DNA of 64,000 nucleotides, from the NCBI GenBank assembly GCA_019638235.1, contig JAHBUE010000002.1, forward strand, positions 372,001 to 436,000. The letters run 5' to 3'. The notes beneath the pieces were generated by a model that worked only from the letters and a program-made list of their open reading frames with translations, searched no databases and was not told the origin of the DNA. Position 1 is the first letter of the stretch, and every line of letters begins with the position of its first letter. Position numbers and translations under genes: made by a program. Below, one piece after another: positions 1-9,456 of the stretch. Origin of the DNA: Cyclobacteriaceae bacterium (lineage in GTDB: Bacteria; Bacteroidota; Bacteroidia; Cytophagales; Cyclobacteriaceae).

Positions 1-65
1 TTTTTGCCTGAAAAGCGTGGCAATTTATCAATCCATACTCCAAAGAAAAAGGATAATCGGGCAAA

Positions 66-1394
66 TTATAGCGATACCGAGAGTTTGAGAACATGCCGGG
101 TTTGGTCGGTTAACTTAAACCGGTTATCAATACGGTGCCCCGCAACCCAGCAAATCTCCCCGCCCGATTCCAGCACTGTAACCAGGCTTTTATCGGCCAA
201 GCTCACTTTTTCATCCACCAACAGGTCGCTTACTTTTTTGCGCTGTTGCATACCCAGCGGAAAAAAGTAATCACCGGCCTGCCATTGCCGCCAGTGGAGC
301 GGAAAAGAAATTTTATCGGCATCCAGGAAAGCCGTATAGGGGCTTACCGGTTTTGTCAGCTCCGCACGGGCCTCGTCAATCGAAATCATTTCAATCGTAA
401 GATTCCATAACCCGATACTCGCATGGGTTTGTTGCTGCGCGATAGATACGGCATCCCACAACGGCACGATTGGCGACACTATCGCGGCATCACGGTCAAC
501 GATAAGTTCATGAGCCACGCCCGTAAATTTTTTGCCGGGTTGGCCGTGCAGCGCTTCGATAATCTTTTCGCAGGTATCGTAATGAAAGCCGAGGCGATGA
601 ATTAAGTACCACAACAACGAAGCGCTGTTACTGTATTTTTCAAACGCCTGTTTGGCGATGATGATTTTATCCGCATCGTGCCTTACGAATTGCTGTTGCC
701 AGTGCCTGAAAGTTTCTTCAAACAATTCGTGTTGTATAGCGTGTTTATCCCAACCGCGCATAACGGTTTGCTCCAATGCAGGATTGAGTTCTTTCAACAA
801 CGGTAAAACGCTATGGCGGATAAAATTGCGTTCGTAATCTGTTGTTGCGTTGCTTGCGTCTTCGCGCCAGCGCACCTGGTTTTGTGCGGCATACTCCTCA
901 AGTTGTTTGCGTGTGGCAAACAACAAGGGGCGGATTATCTTCCCGTTCTTTACCGGAATGCCCGCATCAATCGTGTTGCCTTTCGTCCAGTTTAATAAAA
1001 TTGTTTCAACGGAGTCATTGGCATGATGAGCCGTAGCCACGTAATCATATCCTTCACTTTCAACTATATCCTCAAACCATTTGTACCGGAGTTCGCGGGC
1101 AGCCATTTGTATGGATATGCGCTGTTGTGCAGCGTATTCTTTGGTGTCAAAACTGGTAGTATGAAACGGCACATTCAGCGCCTGGGCTTTTTCGCGAACA
1201 AACTGTTCATCATCATCGGCATCGGCATCACGAAGTTTAAAATTGCAATGCGCAACGGCAACGGTAAAACCGGCCTTCACAAACAAATCCAGCATCACCA
1301 TTGAGTCTAACCCCCCACTAACGGCCAACAACACGCGATTACCCGAAGCGCATAGCCAATGTTTATCAATATGGTTCAGAAATTGCTCTAACAC
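66..1394 (-). CDS. tilS: tRNA(Ile)-lysidine synthase TilS
   Basis: ATP-dependent enzyme that converts C34 of the CAU-anticodon tRNA-Ile to lysidine, so that it reads AUA. The PP-loop motif SGGLDS sits at residues 26-31 and is followed by a TilS-type AHHANDSVET segment near residue 122. The C-terminal part carries FPLGMQQRKKVSDLL, typical of the TilS C-terminal domain. I chose the GTG at 1392-1394, which gives 442 residues, normal for the family. A longer in-frame ATG at 1499 would add 35 residues without family character and would overlap the divergent OstA-like gene. A TAnnTTTG box on the minus strand (1399-1406) also fits the GTG start. Function is confident; the exact start is less so. Confidence 0.93.
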   Translation of the reverse strand: MLEQFLNHIDKHWLCASGNRVLLAVSGGLDSMVMLDLFVKAGFTVAVAHCNFKLRDADADDDEQFVREKAQALNVPFHTTSFDTKEYAAQQRISIQMAARELRYKWFEDIVESEGYDYVATAHHANDSVETILLNWTKGNTIDAGIPVKNGKIIRPLLFATRKQLEEYAAQNQVRWREDASNATTDYERNFIRHSVLPLLKELNPALEQTVMRGWDKHAIQHELFEETFRHWQQQFVRHDADKIIIAKQAFEKYSNSASLLWYLIHRLGFHYDTCEKIIEALHGQPGKKFTGVAHELIVDRDAAIVSPIVPLWDAVSIAQQQTHASIGLWNLTIEMISIDEARAELTKPVSPYTAFLDADKISFPLHWRQWQAGDYFFPLGMQQRKKVSDLLVDEKVSLADKSLVTVLESGGEICWVAGHRIDNRFKLTDQTRHVLKLSVSL

Positions 1395-1398
1395 GCCC

Positions 1399-1437
1399 CA
1401 AAGATACCATTCACCCTGAAGTTTTTGGTTAATTTTG
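1399..1437. promoter_or_regulatory. Divergent tilS / OstA promoter pair
   Basis: Two matches to the Bacteroidota -7 element TAnnTTTG face away from each other. One is TATCTTTG on the minus strand (1399-1406), 4 nt from the tilS GTG. The other is TAATTTTG on the plus strand (1430-1437), 5 nt from the ATG at 1443. No convincing -33 TTTG partner is visible for either. If both are used, the transcripts would have almost no 5' leader. Confidence 0.42.
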
Positions 1438-1442
1438 ACGCC

Positions 1443-2981
1443 ATGCGATTTTTCCTTCTTGTGCTCGTACTGTTCTCGGCCGGCTCTGCCCTCGCGCAAA
1501 GCCGGGTTACACTAAAGCAAGCCGACCAGTTGAGAGGCGGGGTAAAGGATGGCGAACGTTTCGACCGGGTTATCGGGAATGTGATATTTGAACAAGGCCG
1601 AACCACCATTTACTGCGACTCCGCGCTGTTTTACCGGGCAAAAAATACGGTTGAGGCGTTTGGGCATGTGCGGATTATTGAAGGCGATTCCGTAACCATT
1701 ACGTCCAACAAAGCCGATTATGACGGCAACACCCGCATCGCGCGACTGCGCAACAACGTAGTGTTTACCAAATTAGCCCAAGCAACGCTCTACACCGATT
1801 ACCTCGATTTCGACAGGTTGAAAAATGAAGCCTATTATTTTAATGGCGGAAGGTTAGTGGACAGCATCAACACGCTTACCAGCAACAAGGGGTACTACCA
1901 GGTTAACACCAACATGGCATCGTTTAAACGAAATGTAAATGTTAAAAACCCCGACTATACCATGAAGTCGGATTCGCTGCAATATAATTCCGCAACCAAA
2001 GTCATTTACTTTAGAACGGAAACTACGGTAATCGACAATGAAGGCAGCACGTTTGTATATGAAGGCGGGGAGTACGATACAAAAACGCAGCAATCGGATA
2101 TTAAGCAAGGTCAGGCCGAGTCGCCCTCATACACCCTTACCGGGAAGAAGATAAAATTAGACGACATACGAAAATACTACACCATAAGCGGTGATGTGGT
2201 GATGACACACAAAGAAGAAAACCTTACTATCTATGGTGATGATAGCATCTTCGATAAACAACAAGGAATTGCTAAAGTGTATAACAATGCCTGGTTAGCA
2301 CAAGTGACAGAAGAAGGCGATACGCTTTTTCTTTCTGCCGATACGCTTGTTTCTATCGACAGCCAGGACCCGGCAAAAAAAAGATTGCTGGCCTACCATA
2401 ATGTAAAAATCTTTAAAAGCGATTTGCAGGGCCTTGCCGATTCGCTGGAATACCGCCAGGCCGATTCGATGATGTTCTTTTACAAAGCGCCCGTGTTATG
2501 GACGGCCGGAAACCAGATGACAGGCGACACCATTACGATGCTTATCGAAAACAAAACAATCAGCAAAATATTTTTGAGTAGTAACTCCTTCGTAATCTCA
2601 ACCGACACACTCAAAAATTTTAACCAGATAAAAGGAAGAAAAATGACGGCCTTCTTCCGCGATAAAAAACTGAACCGGGTAAACGTGGATGGAAATGGTG
2701 AGAGCATCTACTTCGCGTTAGACGATAAAACAAACATGCTGATGGGAATGAACAAAATCATTTGCAGCAATATTGTTATCCGGTTTAAAGATTCGCAGGT
2801 CAATAACCTTAGTTTTTATACCAACCCCGAAGCGGATTTCGTGCCTCCGCACGAATTAAAAAAAGACGAAATGCTGCTTCCTGGTTTCGACTGGAAAATT
2901 AATGCCCGGCCGGAGCGTGCCGATGTGGTAAAAAATGAGCCTGAGCCAACACAGGAAGCCCCTAAACGCAACCAATATTAA
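1443..2981 (+). CDS. OstA/LptA-like LPS transport protein
   Basis: 512-residue exported protein with a signal peptide at residues 1-19 (MRFFLLVLVLFSAGSALAQ). The body is a long series of short beta-strand repeats with recurring aspartate and serine turns such as CDSALFYRAKNTVEAFGHV, the pattern of the OstA-N/LptA jellyroll. Proteins of this kind bridge the periplasm for lipopolysaccharide delivery to the outer membrane; Bacteroidota versions are much longer than E. coli LptA. The ATG at 1443 is preferred over one at 1425 because the signal peptide then begins cleanly. It is divergent from tilS, and a T9SS cargo gene follows after 87 nt. Family assignment is good; the precise role is inferred. 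Confidence 0.8.
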   Translation: MRFFLLVLVLFSAGSALAQSRVTLKQADQLRGGVKDGERFDRVIGNVIFEQGRTTIYCDSALFYRAKNTVEAFGHVRIIEGDSVTITSNKADYDGNTRIARLRNNVVFTKLAQATLYTDYLDFDRLKNEAYYFNGGRLVDSINTLTSNKGYYQVNTNMASFKRNVNVKNPDYTMKSDSLQYNSATKVIYFRTETTVIDNEGSTFVYEGGEYDTKTQQSDIKQGQAESPSYTLTGKKIKLDDIRKYYTISGDVVMTHKEENLTIYGDDSIFDKQQGIAKVYNNAWLAQVTEEGDTLFLSADTLVSIDSQDPAKKRLLAYHNVKIFKSDLQGLADSLEYRQADSMMFFYKAPVLWTAGNQMTGDTITMLIENKTISKIFLSSNSFVISTDTLKNFNQIKGRKMTAFFRDKKLNRVNVDGNGESIYFALDDKTNMLMGMNKIICSNIVIRFKDSQVNNLSFYTNPEADFVPPHELKKDEMLLPGFDWKINARPERADVVKNEPEPTQEAPKRNQY

Positions 2982-3068
2982 ATTATTGTTGCCCTGCCCA
3001 AAATTTCCGGGCTTTCGCTATGAAATGCGAATCGAAATGCTAAATTTTGTCAAACTTCATAAACAAAT

Positions 3069-3773
3069 ATGAAGAAAACCCTACTCTTTGCATTCGGACT
3101 ACTGCTGACTTCCCTCCTCCACGCACAAAGTTTTGAGGTGAAAGGAGCGTCAGACAACCACAAGGGCCACATTGGCGACCTTATCAAGGTACCTTTATCC
3201 ATCAAAAACACCACCCAAAAAACACTGTCGCTGGTTGTGCGCAGAACCGAATCGCAGATAGGAAGTACCCAAAAAAACCTGTTTTGCCCCGATGGCTACT
3301 GCCTTGAAAATTCCGCAGAAGAAATAGTAATCAAACTTGAGCCTGGGCAGTCGTTAGAAAGTTTTATGCTGGGGCTTGAGGCCGGGCTTGTACCCGGAGT
3401 GAGCACCGTAAAATACACCCTCATCAATCGTGCTAACCCTACTGATTACCAGGACATTGAATTGAATTTCAGCGTAGAAGAAAGAGTGGCCAAAAACGAT
3501 ATTTACTCCTCGCGCTTCGTTACCGTGCACGATGTTTACCCGAACCCCGTTTCGGACGTAGCCCATATTGAATACAAGTTGCAAAGTGACCAGGTTAAGG
3601 CTAAAATCGTCATACACAACATTTTAGGAAGCGCCCTTTCCGAATATCCCCTGCCCTTTATGGAAACCCATGTAAAAATAAAGACGGAAGAGCTTACCCC
3701 GGGAATCTACTTCTACACCTTATACCTTGAGAATGAAGGCGTAATGACGCGCAAGCTGATTGTAAGGCGATAA
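3069..3773 (+). CDS. T9SS type A sorting domain protein
   Basis: 234-residue exported protein of unknown function. A signal peptide (MKKTLLFAFGLLLTSLLHAQ) is followed by a beta-rich, Ig-like region (about residues 21-145) in which phrases such as KVPLSIKNTTQKTLSLVV resemble cohesin or DUF-type beta sandwiches. From about residue 155 there is a T9SS type A C-terminal domain: VYPNPVSD, then a HNILG turn, LTPGIYFY and a basic KLIVRR end. This predicts export by the type IX system and anchoring to or release from the cell surface. It sits alone between the OstA-like gene and bamD. The cargo role is unknown. Confidence 0.82.
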   Translation: MKKTLLFAFGLLLTSLLHAQSFEVKGASDNHKGHIGDLIKVPLSIKNTTQKTLSLVVRRTESQIGSTQKNLFCPDGYCLENSAEEIVIKLEPGQSLESFMLGLEAGLVPGVSTVKYTLINRANPTDYQDIELNFSVEERVAKNDIYSSRFVTVHDVYPNPVSDVAHIEYKLQSDQVKAKIVIHNILGSALSEYPLPFMETHVKIKTEELTPGIYFYTLYLENEGVMTRKLIVRR

Positions 3774-3837
3774 AACCTGTTTCTCCGTATATTCATTACC
3801 TTCAAACCTTCGTTTTACTCATTTCAGTTTCATGTGC

Positions 3838-3845
3838 TATATTTG
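3838..3845 (+). promoter_or_regulatory. Candidate bamD -7 promoter box
   Basis: TATATTTG matches the Bacteroidota TAnnTTTG -7 element. It ends 7 nt before the bamD ATG at 3853, so transcription from it would start at or next to the start codon. An AT-rich stretch about 20 nt upstream (TTTTA) could be a weak -33 region. Confidence 0.4.
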
Positions 3846-3852
3846 CGGGCTT

Positions 3853-4665
3853 ATGCGGATACAAGTAACCGGATTAACGATTCTTTTGATTCTTCTGCTC
3901 AGTGCAGGATGCAGCAACTTCAGGAAAATTGAAAAAAACCCCGATTGGCGGGTAAAATATGAGGCTGCCATGCGGTACTATGAAAAGAAAGACCATTACC
4001 GCGCTTCGGTGCTGTTTGAACAGGTTATGCCCATTATCCGGGGCTTACCCGAAGCCGAAAAAGCGCAGTTTTACTTAGCCTACTGCCAGTTTTATGAAAA
4101 GTTGTATCTGTTAGCCTCCGAACAATTCCGCACTTTTTACGAAACCTATGGCCGCAGTGCCTTAGCCGAAGAAGCGCGGTATATGTTTGCCTACTCCCTG
4201 TTCAGGTCTTCGCCCGACTCGAACCTTGACCAGACCGGCAGCATTGACGCTATGGCCTCCATGCAGGAGTTTCTGAACCGCTACCCAAACAGCAAATTCC
4301 GCGACCAGGCATTGGAAGTAATTTATACTACGCAAGAAAGACTTGACCAAAAAGGATTTGATAACGCAAAGCAATATTACAGAATGCGCCACTACAAAGC
4401 CGCCATTGTAGCGTTAAAGAATTTCCAGAATAACTTTCCTGACTCGGAACACCTGGAAGAAGCACGTTACTTCGTTGTAGAATCGCACTACAGGCTGGCC
4501 GAGCAAAGCATTTATACAAAACAACGCGAGCGCTACCAGGAAGTAGTAAGCGCCTACCTGGAATTCATCGACCGGTACCCTTCCAGCACGTACCTGAAAG
4601 ACGCGGAAAAAATGTATTCCGACAGCTTAGAGAAATTAAGTAAATTCAAAAATGTAAATTTATAA
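3853..4665 (+). CDS. bamD: Outer membrane assembly lipoprotein BamD
   Basis: 270-residue lipoprotein of the BAM complex, which inserts beta-barrel proteins into the outer membrane. The start at 3853 gives a lipoprotein signal with lipobox LSAGC and lipidated Cys20. The mature part is a run of TPR helices (for example DQALEVIYTTQERLD and EARYFVVESHYRLA), as in BamD/YfiO. An alternative ATG at 3832 would put MCYICGL in front of the signal peptide and is unlikely. It is followed after 2 nt by the omega-like gene, so it heads the bamD-rpoZ-coaBC-DUF4835 operon. Confidence 0.9.
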   Translation: MRIQVTGLTILLILLLSAGCSNFRKIEKNPDWRVKYEAAMRYYEKKDHYRASVLFEQVMPIIRGLPEAEKAQFYLAYCQFYEKLYLLASEQFRTFYETYGRSALAEEARYMFAYSLFRSSPDSNLDQTGSIDAMASMQEFLNRYPNSKFRDQALEVIYTTQERLDQKGFDNAKQYYRMRHYKAAIVALKNFQNNFPDSEHLEEARYFVVESHYRLAEQSIYTKQRERYQEVVSAYLEFIDRYPSSTYLKDAEKMYSDSLEKLSKFKNVNL

Positions 4666-4667
4666 TT

Positions 4668-4991
4668 ATGGCTATTCAATCATCTATTGTTACCCGCGAC
4701 CTGGAACAATTGGCTAAACCTACCGGAAACATTTACGAATCGGTAGTAATCGTTTCAAAACGCGCGAAACAAATTGCAGTAAATATCAAGGAAGAACTGA
4801 ACAGCAAATTAGCTGAATTCGCTACTACCGTTGATAACCTCGAAGAAGTTTTTGAAAACCGCGAGCAAATAGAAATTTCGCGTTTCTATGAACGTATGCC
4901 CAAGCCTACCTCAACTGCCACCGAAGAATTTCTGGAAGGCAAGTTGAACTACCGTATGCGCGAAGAATCGGAGAACGCTGCCGAAAACTAA
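4668..4991 (+). CDS. rpoZ: RNA polymerase omega subunit-like protein
   Basis: 107-residue cytoplasmic protein matching the Bacteroidota form of RNA polymerase omega (RpoZ/Rpb6 fold). The segment NIYESVVIVSKRAKQIA is the recognisable omega core, which helps the beta' subunit fold and bind. The C-terminal third is charged and divergent from E. coli omega. Its position between bamD and coaBC is the usual one in Cytophagales and supports the assignment. It starts 2 nt after the bamD stop and ends 12 nt before coaBC, so translation is probably coupled. Confidence 0.82.
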   Translation: MAIQSSIVTRDLEQLAKPTGNIYESVVIVSKRAKQIAVNIKEELNSKLAEFATTVDNLEEVFENREQIEISRFYERMPKPTSTATEEFLEGKLNYRMREESENAAEN

Positions 4992-5003
4992 TCTTCTCCG
5001 GCC

Positions 5004-6206
5004 ATGCTGCACGGAAAAAAAATCCTGGTAGGTATAACCGGCAGCATAGCCGCTTATAAAAGCGCTTTATTAGTACGCCTGTTAGTAAAAGCAGGCGCAA
5101 CCGTTAAGGTTGTAATGACGCCCGCCTCATGCGAGTTCATCACACCGCTTACACTTGCCACGCTATCAAAAAATCCGGCACTTTCAGAATTTGTAAGGAA
5201 CACCAGCGGAGAATGGAACAACCACGTTGAGCTTGGCCTTTGGGCCGATGCTATGGTGATTGCCCCGGCCAGCGCCAACACCATCGGTAAAATGGTTCAT
5301 GGTATTTGCGATAACTTACTCCTCGCTGTTTACCTGTCAGCACGCTGCCCGGTAATGGTAGCCCCGGCTATGGATGTGGATATGCTGCAACACCCATCCA
5401 CCAAAGAAAACTTAGCCACACTTACCCGCTTCGGCAATCATATCATTGAACCTGTTCATGGCGAACTTGCAAGCGGACTGGTAGGCACAGGCAGAATGGC
5501 CGAGCCGGAAGAAATCGTAGATTACTTAGTTAACTTTTTTAAAAAGCATGAGCCGCTCTCCGGCAAAACAGCGCTTGTAACGGCCGGCCCTACATACGAA
5601 GCTATTGACCCTGTCCGGTTTATCGGAAATCACTCAACCGGCAAAATGGGTTACGCCATTGCCGAAGCATTAGCGCAGCAAGGTGCAACGGTGCATCTTG
5701 TATCAGGCCCTACGTCACTCAATACTATTCACCCTTCCATTCGCGTTAAGAAGGTAATGTCAGCGGAAGAAATGTATTTGGCATGCCAGGAAATATTTCC
5801 ACAAACCGATATTGCCGTGTTTGCTGCGGCTGTAGCCGATTATAAACCTGCCCATAAGGCTGACCAAAAAATTAAAAAGAAAACTGAAAGCTTTTCATTG
5901 GAGCTTACCAAAACACACGACATTGCAGCCACGTTGGGCAAACAAAAAGCAAACGGGCAGCTTATGGTTGGTTTTGCGTTAGAAACAGAAAATGAAAAAG
6001 CCAATGCTATCGGTAAACTCGAATCGAAAAACTTTGATTTGATTGTGTTAAATTCCCTGAACGATGAGGGCGCAGGTTTTGGCCACGACACCAATAAAGT
6101 CACCATCATCGGGCGCGATGAGCAAATCGCGCAATACGATTTGAAAAGTAAAACGGAACTTGCAAAAGATATTGTCCGGGTAATCAGCGAAAAACTTTAT
6201 GCGTAA
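5004..6206 (+). CDS. coaBC: Bifunctional CoaBC, coenzyme A synthesis
   Basis: 400-residue two-domain enzyme making 4'-phosphopantetheine. The N-terminal CoaC half (about 1-180) is an FMN decarboxylase with GITGSIAAYKS, the PASANT motif (APASANT) and a PAMDVDM loop in the position of PXMNXXMW. The C-terminal CoaB half (about 185-400) is the phosphopantothenate-cysteine ligase with VTAGPTYEAIDPVRFI and the NHSTGKMG signature. CoaB acts first on 4'-phosphopantothenate plus cysteine, then CoaC decarboxylates the product. It is in the bamD operon and overlaps the next gene by 8 nt. Full length; no anomaly. Confidence 0.95.
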   Translation: MLHGKKILVGITGSIAAYKSALLVRLLVKAGATVKVVMTPASCEFITPLTLATLSKNPALSEFVRNTSGEWNNHVELGLWADAMVIAPASANTIGKMVHGICDNLLLAVYLSARCPVMVAPAMDVDMLQHPSTKENLATLTRFGNHIIEPVHGELASGLVGTGRMAEPEEIVDYLVNFFKKHEPLSGKTALVTAGPTYEAIDPVRFIGNHSTGKMGYAIAEALAQQGATVHLVSGPTSLNTIHPSIRVKKVMSAEEMYLACQEIFPQTDIAVFAAAVADYKPAHKADQKIKKKTESFSLELTKTHDIAATLGKQKANGQLMVGFALETENEKANAIGKLESKNFDLIVLNSLNDEGAGFGHDTNKVTIIGRDEQIAQYDLKSKTELAKDIVRVISEKLYA

Positions 6207-7101
6207 TTTTTTATTTCTATGCTTTCTGTTCATCGGGCTTGCCACACCAGGCACATTGGCTCAGGAATTAAACTGCATTGTTACAATAAATGTGGGGCCG
6301 AAAGTGCAAACCACCGACCGGTCGGTGTTTACCGATATGAAAAATGCTTTTCAGCAATTTCTGAACACACGCAAGTGGACAAATGACAACTACATGCCGC
6401 ACGAAAAAATAAATTGCAGCATCCTCATCAACATTAACGATATGCCGGCTATTGGCATATTCAGCGCGTCAGTGCAGGTGCAGGCAGCACGCCCGGTGTA
6501 TAACACCAACTACAACAGTCTTATATTTAATTTTGCTGACCGCGACTGGGAATTTGATTACCTCGAATCGCAGCCATTAGAATTTAACGACAACACCTTC
6601 ACGTCAAACATTACTTCGCTGCTTGCCTTTTATGCTTATACAATCCTGGGTATGGATTACGACACCTTCAGCGAATTGGGCGGAACACCTTACTTTCAAC
6701 GGGCGCAACAGGTAGTGAACAACGCGCAATCTTCCAACCGGGCCGGTTGGCAATCGGTAGGGAGCATACGCAACCGGTACTGGCTGATTGAGAATATTAT
6801 TAACACACAGTTCACTGACATCCGAAAAACGTATTACACCTACCACCGGCAGGGCCTCGATACCTTCGATAAAGATGCCGATGCCAGCCGTGAGGTTATC
6901 CTGAAAGGGCTAAAGGATATTAAAAAAGCCCGCGACATTAACCCCAATGCCATCTTGCTTGTTGCCTTTTTCGATGCCAAGGGGCGCGAACTGGCCAATA
7001 TCTATTCAGAAGGCCAACTCCCCGTAAGAAGGGAAGTGTATGAACTGATTACCACGATGGACCCCTCTAACCAGTCGAACTACGAAAAAATCATAAAGTA
7101 A
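6199..7101 (+). CDS. DUF4835 family secreted protein
   Basis: 300-residue protein with a signal peptide (residues 1-22, ending GTLAQ). It matches the DUF4835 family, which in Bacteroidota lies directly after coaBC. The opening QELNCIVTINVGPKVQTTD and the central NFADRDWEFDYLE are typical of the family. Function is unknown; the location suggests an envelope role. The start codon overlaps the end of coaBC by 8 nt, indicating translational coupling. Confidence 0.85.
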   Translation: MRNFLFLCFLFIGLATPGTLAQELNCIVTINVGPKVQTTDRSVFTDMKNAFQQFLNTRKWTNDNYMPHEKINCSILININDMPAIGIFSASVQVQAARPVYNTNYNSLIFNFADRDWEFDYLESQPLEFNDNTFTSNITSLLAFYAYTILGMDYDTFSELGGTPYFQRAQQVVNNAQSSNRAGWQSVGSIRNRYWLIENIINTQFTDIRKTYYTYHRQGLDTFDKDADASREVILKGLKDIKKARDINPNAILLVAFFDAKGRELANIYSEGQLPVRREVYELITTMDPSNQSNYEKIIK

Positions 7102-7170
7102 TTGGTTCCGGCTTATTTCTTTATGGTTGCTAAGGCATTCATCCTGTATATTTCGAAAAAATAATTTCGT

Positions 7171-8823
7171 TTGCTCAAGCACCTCATCATAAAAAACTAC
7201 GCCCTCATCCGGCACCTCGAAATGGAGCCGTCCGGTAACCTGAATGTAATTACAGGAGAAACTGGTGCGGGTAAATCCATTATGCTGGGTGCGCTTGGGC
7301 TATTAATGGGCAACCGTGCCGATACAAAAGTGTTGTGGGATGAGCAAGAGAAATGCGTTACCGAGGGCACTTTCCAAATCAAACCCTATAACCTGAAATC
7401 ATTTTTTAAGTCCGAAGACCTGGACTACGATGACCAGACGGTAATCCGCAGAGAGATTAGCCCCGGTGGAAAATCGCGGGCGTTTATTAACGATACACCC
7501 GTAACGTTGGATGTGCTTCGCAGGCTCGGCAATGTGTTAATGGACGTACATTCGCAACACGAAACCCTTCAGCTTGGTGACCGGAATTTTCAGTTGCGGT
7601 TAGTTGACGCTTATGCCGGAAATGAAAAATTAGTAGCCGAATACCGCGAGGCGTGGCTGCAATACACCGATGCAAAAAAAGAATTAGAAACGCTTCAGCA
7701 ACAGGCAGCATCACTCCGGCAGGAAGCGGACTTCATAAACTTTCAATTAGATGAGTTAACCAAAGCAGCCTTTGAACCGGGCGAGCAGGAGAAGTTAGAA
7801 AGCGAATTGAAAATAATGGAACATGCAGAAGACATTAAAACCCGCTTTAACGCCATACTCGATTTACTTTCGCGCTCCGACTATGCTGCACAGCAGGCGT
7901 TAACAGAAGCACGCAATCAATTGCAGGCAGTGGCCGGCTATTCGGCAACGTATGAGGCATTGGCCGCACGATTACAGAGCAACATACTTGAGTTACAAGA
8001 CATTTTGAATGAAATTGAACGGGCCGAAGCAACAGTAGAGTTTGACCCTGAACGGGCCGAAGCAGCAAAAGACAGGATTGATTTGCTTTACCGGTTATTA
8101 AAAAAGCATCGTATAAATTCTATTGATGAATTGTTAGCCCTCCAGGAAGAATTTCAGCAAAAGGCGAACCTCACAGCCAACCTTGATGATGAGCTAAAAA
8201 AAGCCAAAACCGATTTCGATAAAAAAAACACCACGCTACTTGCGCTTGCCGGTAAACTAAGCCGGTCGCGCACAAAAGTATTTGATTCGTTATGCAAGGA
8301 AATTGCACGGTTGTTACACGAAGTAGGCATTCCGCAAGCCTCGTTGCGCATTGAGCATGCAGCCATTGCGCCTTCCGCTCAAGGTGCCGACAGCATCGAC
8401 TTACTCTTTAGTGCAAACAAAGGAATTGCTCCACGCCCGTTGGGCGATGTCGCTTCCGGAGGTGAGTTCTCGCGACTCATGTTCTGCATAAAATATATAA
8501 TGGCCGAAAAAACCGAAATGCCAACATTGGTGCTTGATGAAATTGACAGCGGCATTTCGGGCGAAATTGCCATTAAGCTGGGCAAGCTTATGAAAGCTAT
8601 GGCCGCAAAACACCAGGTAATCACTATCAGTCATTTACCACAAATTGCCGCCAAAGCCGATACCCATTACTACGTGTACAAAGACAATTCATCTAAGAAA
8701 ACCGTTAGCGCCATTAAGCTGTTAACGAAGCAGGAACGGATAGAGGAAATTGCCAAAATGATTGGTGGTGAAAAGCCTTCAAAAGTAGCGGTAGAGAATG
8801 CGCGGGAGTTGTTGACAAACTGA
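7171..8823 (+). CDS. recN: DNA repair ATPase RecN
   Basis: 550-residue SMC-like ATPase of double-strand break repair. Walker A GETGAGKS lies at residues 29-36. A long coiled-coil middle (about 155-370) follows, then the ABC signature VASGGEFSR near 428 and Walker B LVLDEID near 453. Length and architecture are normal for RecN. The start is TTG at 7171: it is the only codon that restores the conserved opening (M)LKHLIIKNYALI. It lies 69 nt after the DUF4835 gene and may have its own promoter. Confidence 0.93.
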   Translation: MLKHLIIKNYALIRHLEMEPSGNLNVITGETGAGKSIMLGALGLLMGNRADTKVLWDEQEKCVTEGTFQIKPYNLKSFFKSEDLDYDDQTVIRREISPGGKSRAFINDTPVTLDVLRRLGNVLMDVHSQHETLQLGDRNFQLRLVDAYAGNEKLVAEYREAWLQYTDAKKELETLQQQAASLRQEADFINFQLDELTKAAFEPGEQEKLESELKIMEHAEDIKTRFNAILDLLSRSDYAAQQALTEARNQLQAVAGYSATYEALAARLQSNILELQDILNEIERAEATVEFDPERAEAAKDRIDLLYRLLKKHRINSIDELLALQEEFQQKANLTANLDDELKKAKTDFDKKNTTLLALAGKLSRSRTKVFDSLCKEIARLLHEVGIPQASLRIEHAAIAPSAQGADSIDLLFSANKGIAPRPLGDVASGGEFSRLMFCIKYIMAEKTEMPTLVLDEIDSGISGEIAIKLGKLMKAMAAKHQVITISHLPQIAAKADTHYYVYKDNSSKKTVSAIKLLTKQERIEEIAKMIGGEKPSKVAVENARELLTN

Positions 8824-8841
8824 TTTACACCAGAAAACCTA

Positions 8842-8902
8842 CACCAAGCCAACACAAGTTGGGGGTATTTATGTAGTTTTGTTACATATTATAAACGAGT
8901 TG
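8842..8902 (+). repeat. Promoter-leader module, copy 1
   Basis: Roughly 60-nt sequence almost repeated at 25966-26025. Shared parts are CACCA-GCCA at the left, GGGGGTATTT-TGTAG, the box TAGTTTTG (8874-8881, a TAnnTTTG match), TTACATAT and ATAAACGAGTTG. Both copies are followed by a variable leader ending in ACAAGACAGA just before the ATG of a small accessory gene. It looks like a mobile promoter and 5' leader carried with its gene. No clear -33 box is present. Confidence 0.7.
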
Positions 8903-8930
8903 CCAGCAAGCCATTCAAAACAAGACAGAC

Positions 8931-9416
8931 ATGAGACAACAAAACAGACTTTTGACCTTGTTAATTTCGACATTGATACTTGTTGGACAGGGTTGTGACG
9001 ACAATCAAAATCCTATGTATGACTACCAGACAATTTGGAAATGTCATTATGAAAACAACTGGAGTTATGAGACAACCAGGAATAAAATTATTGGACTTTG
9101 GGAATGGAAATACATTAAGTGTTGTGGCGAGACAACAAAGCCATATCAAAATGGCACTGAGTCAAAAGGACTTAAAATTGAATTTAATGCGGACGGCACT
9201 GGAATTGTAATGGACAAAGATGCTATTAAAGAATTTAGTTGGGACATTGAAGTTTTAGTAAATGAAAATGGACTGTACGAATTTCAGACTACTCCGGCAA
9301 TATCACAACTATACGGACGGCTTCTATTCTGTGACAACGTTATGATGTGTAACAATAGCTATAGAGACGGTGCGGATAACTTCCTGGTAAAAGTTGAAAA
9401 TACTAATCCTATATAA
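8931..9416 (+). CDS. Accessory lipoprotein, lipocalin-like
   Basis: 161-residue predicted lipoprotein; hydrophobic residues 7-19 precede Cys22. The mature part has IIGLWEWKYIKCCGE and FNADGTGIVM, a pattern seen in lipocalin-like beta-barrel proteins of Bacteroidota in which a gain-of-weight strand (GLWEW) starts the barrel. No ligand or partner can be named. It is AT-rich relative to recN and is preceded by the promoter-leader module shared with the 26070 gene, so it is probably an acquired single-gene unit. No attC-like end is seen in the 40 nt between its stop and the convergent TIGR02757 gene. Confidence 0.6.
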   Translation: MRQQNRLLTLLISTLILVGQGCDDNQNPMYDYQTIWKCHYENNWSYETTRNKIIGLWEWKYIKCCGETTKPYQNGTESKGLKIEFNADGTGIVMDKDAIKEFSWDIEVLVNENGLYEFQTTPAISQLYGRLLFCDNVMMCNNSYRDGADNFLVKVENTNPI

Positions 9417-9456
9417 AATAGGTACAGGATTACAAACCCTGGCTTTATGCCTACAA

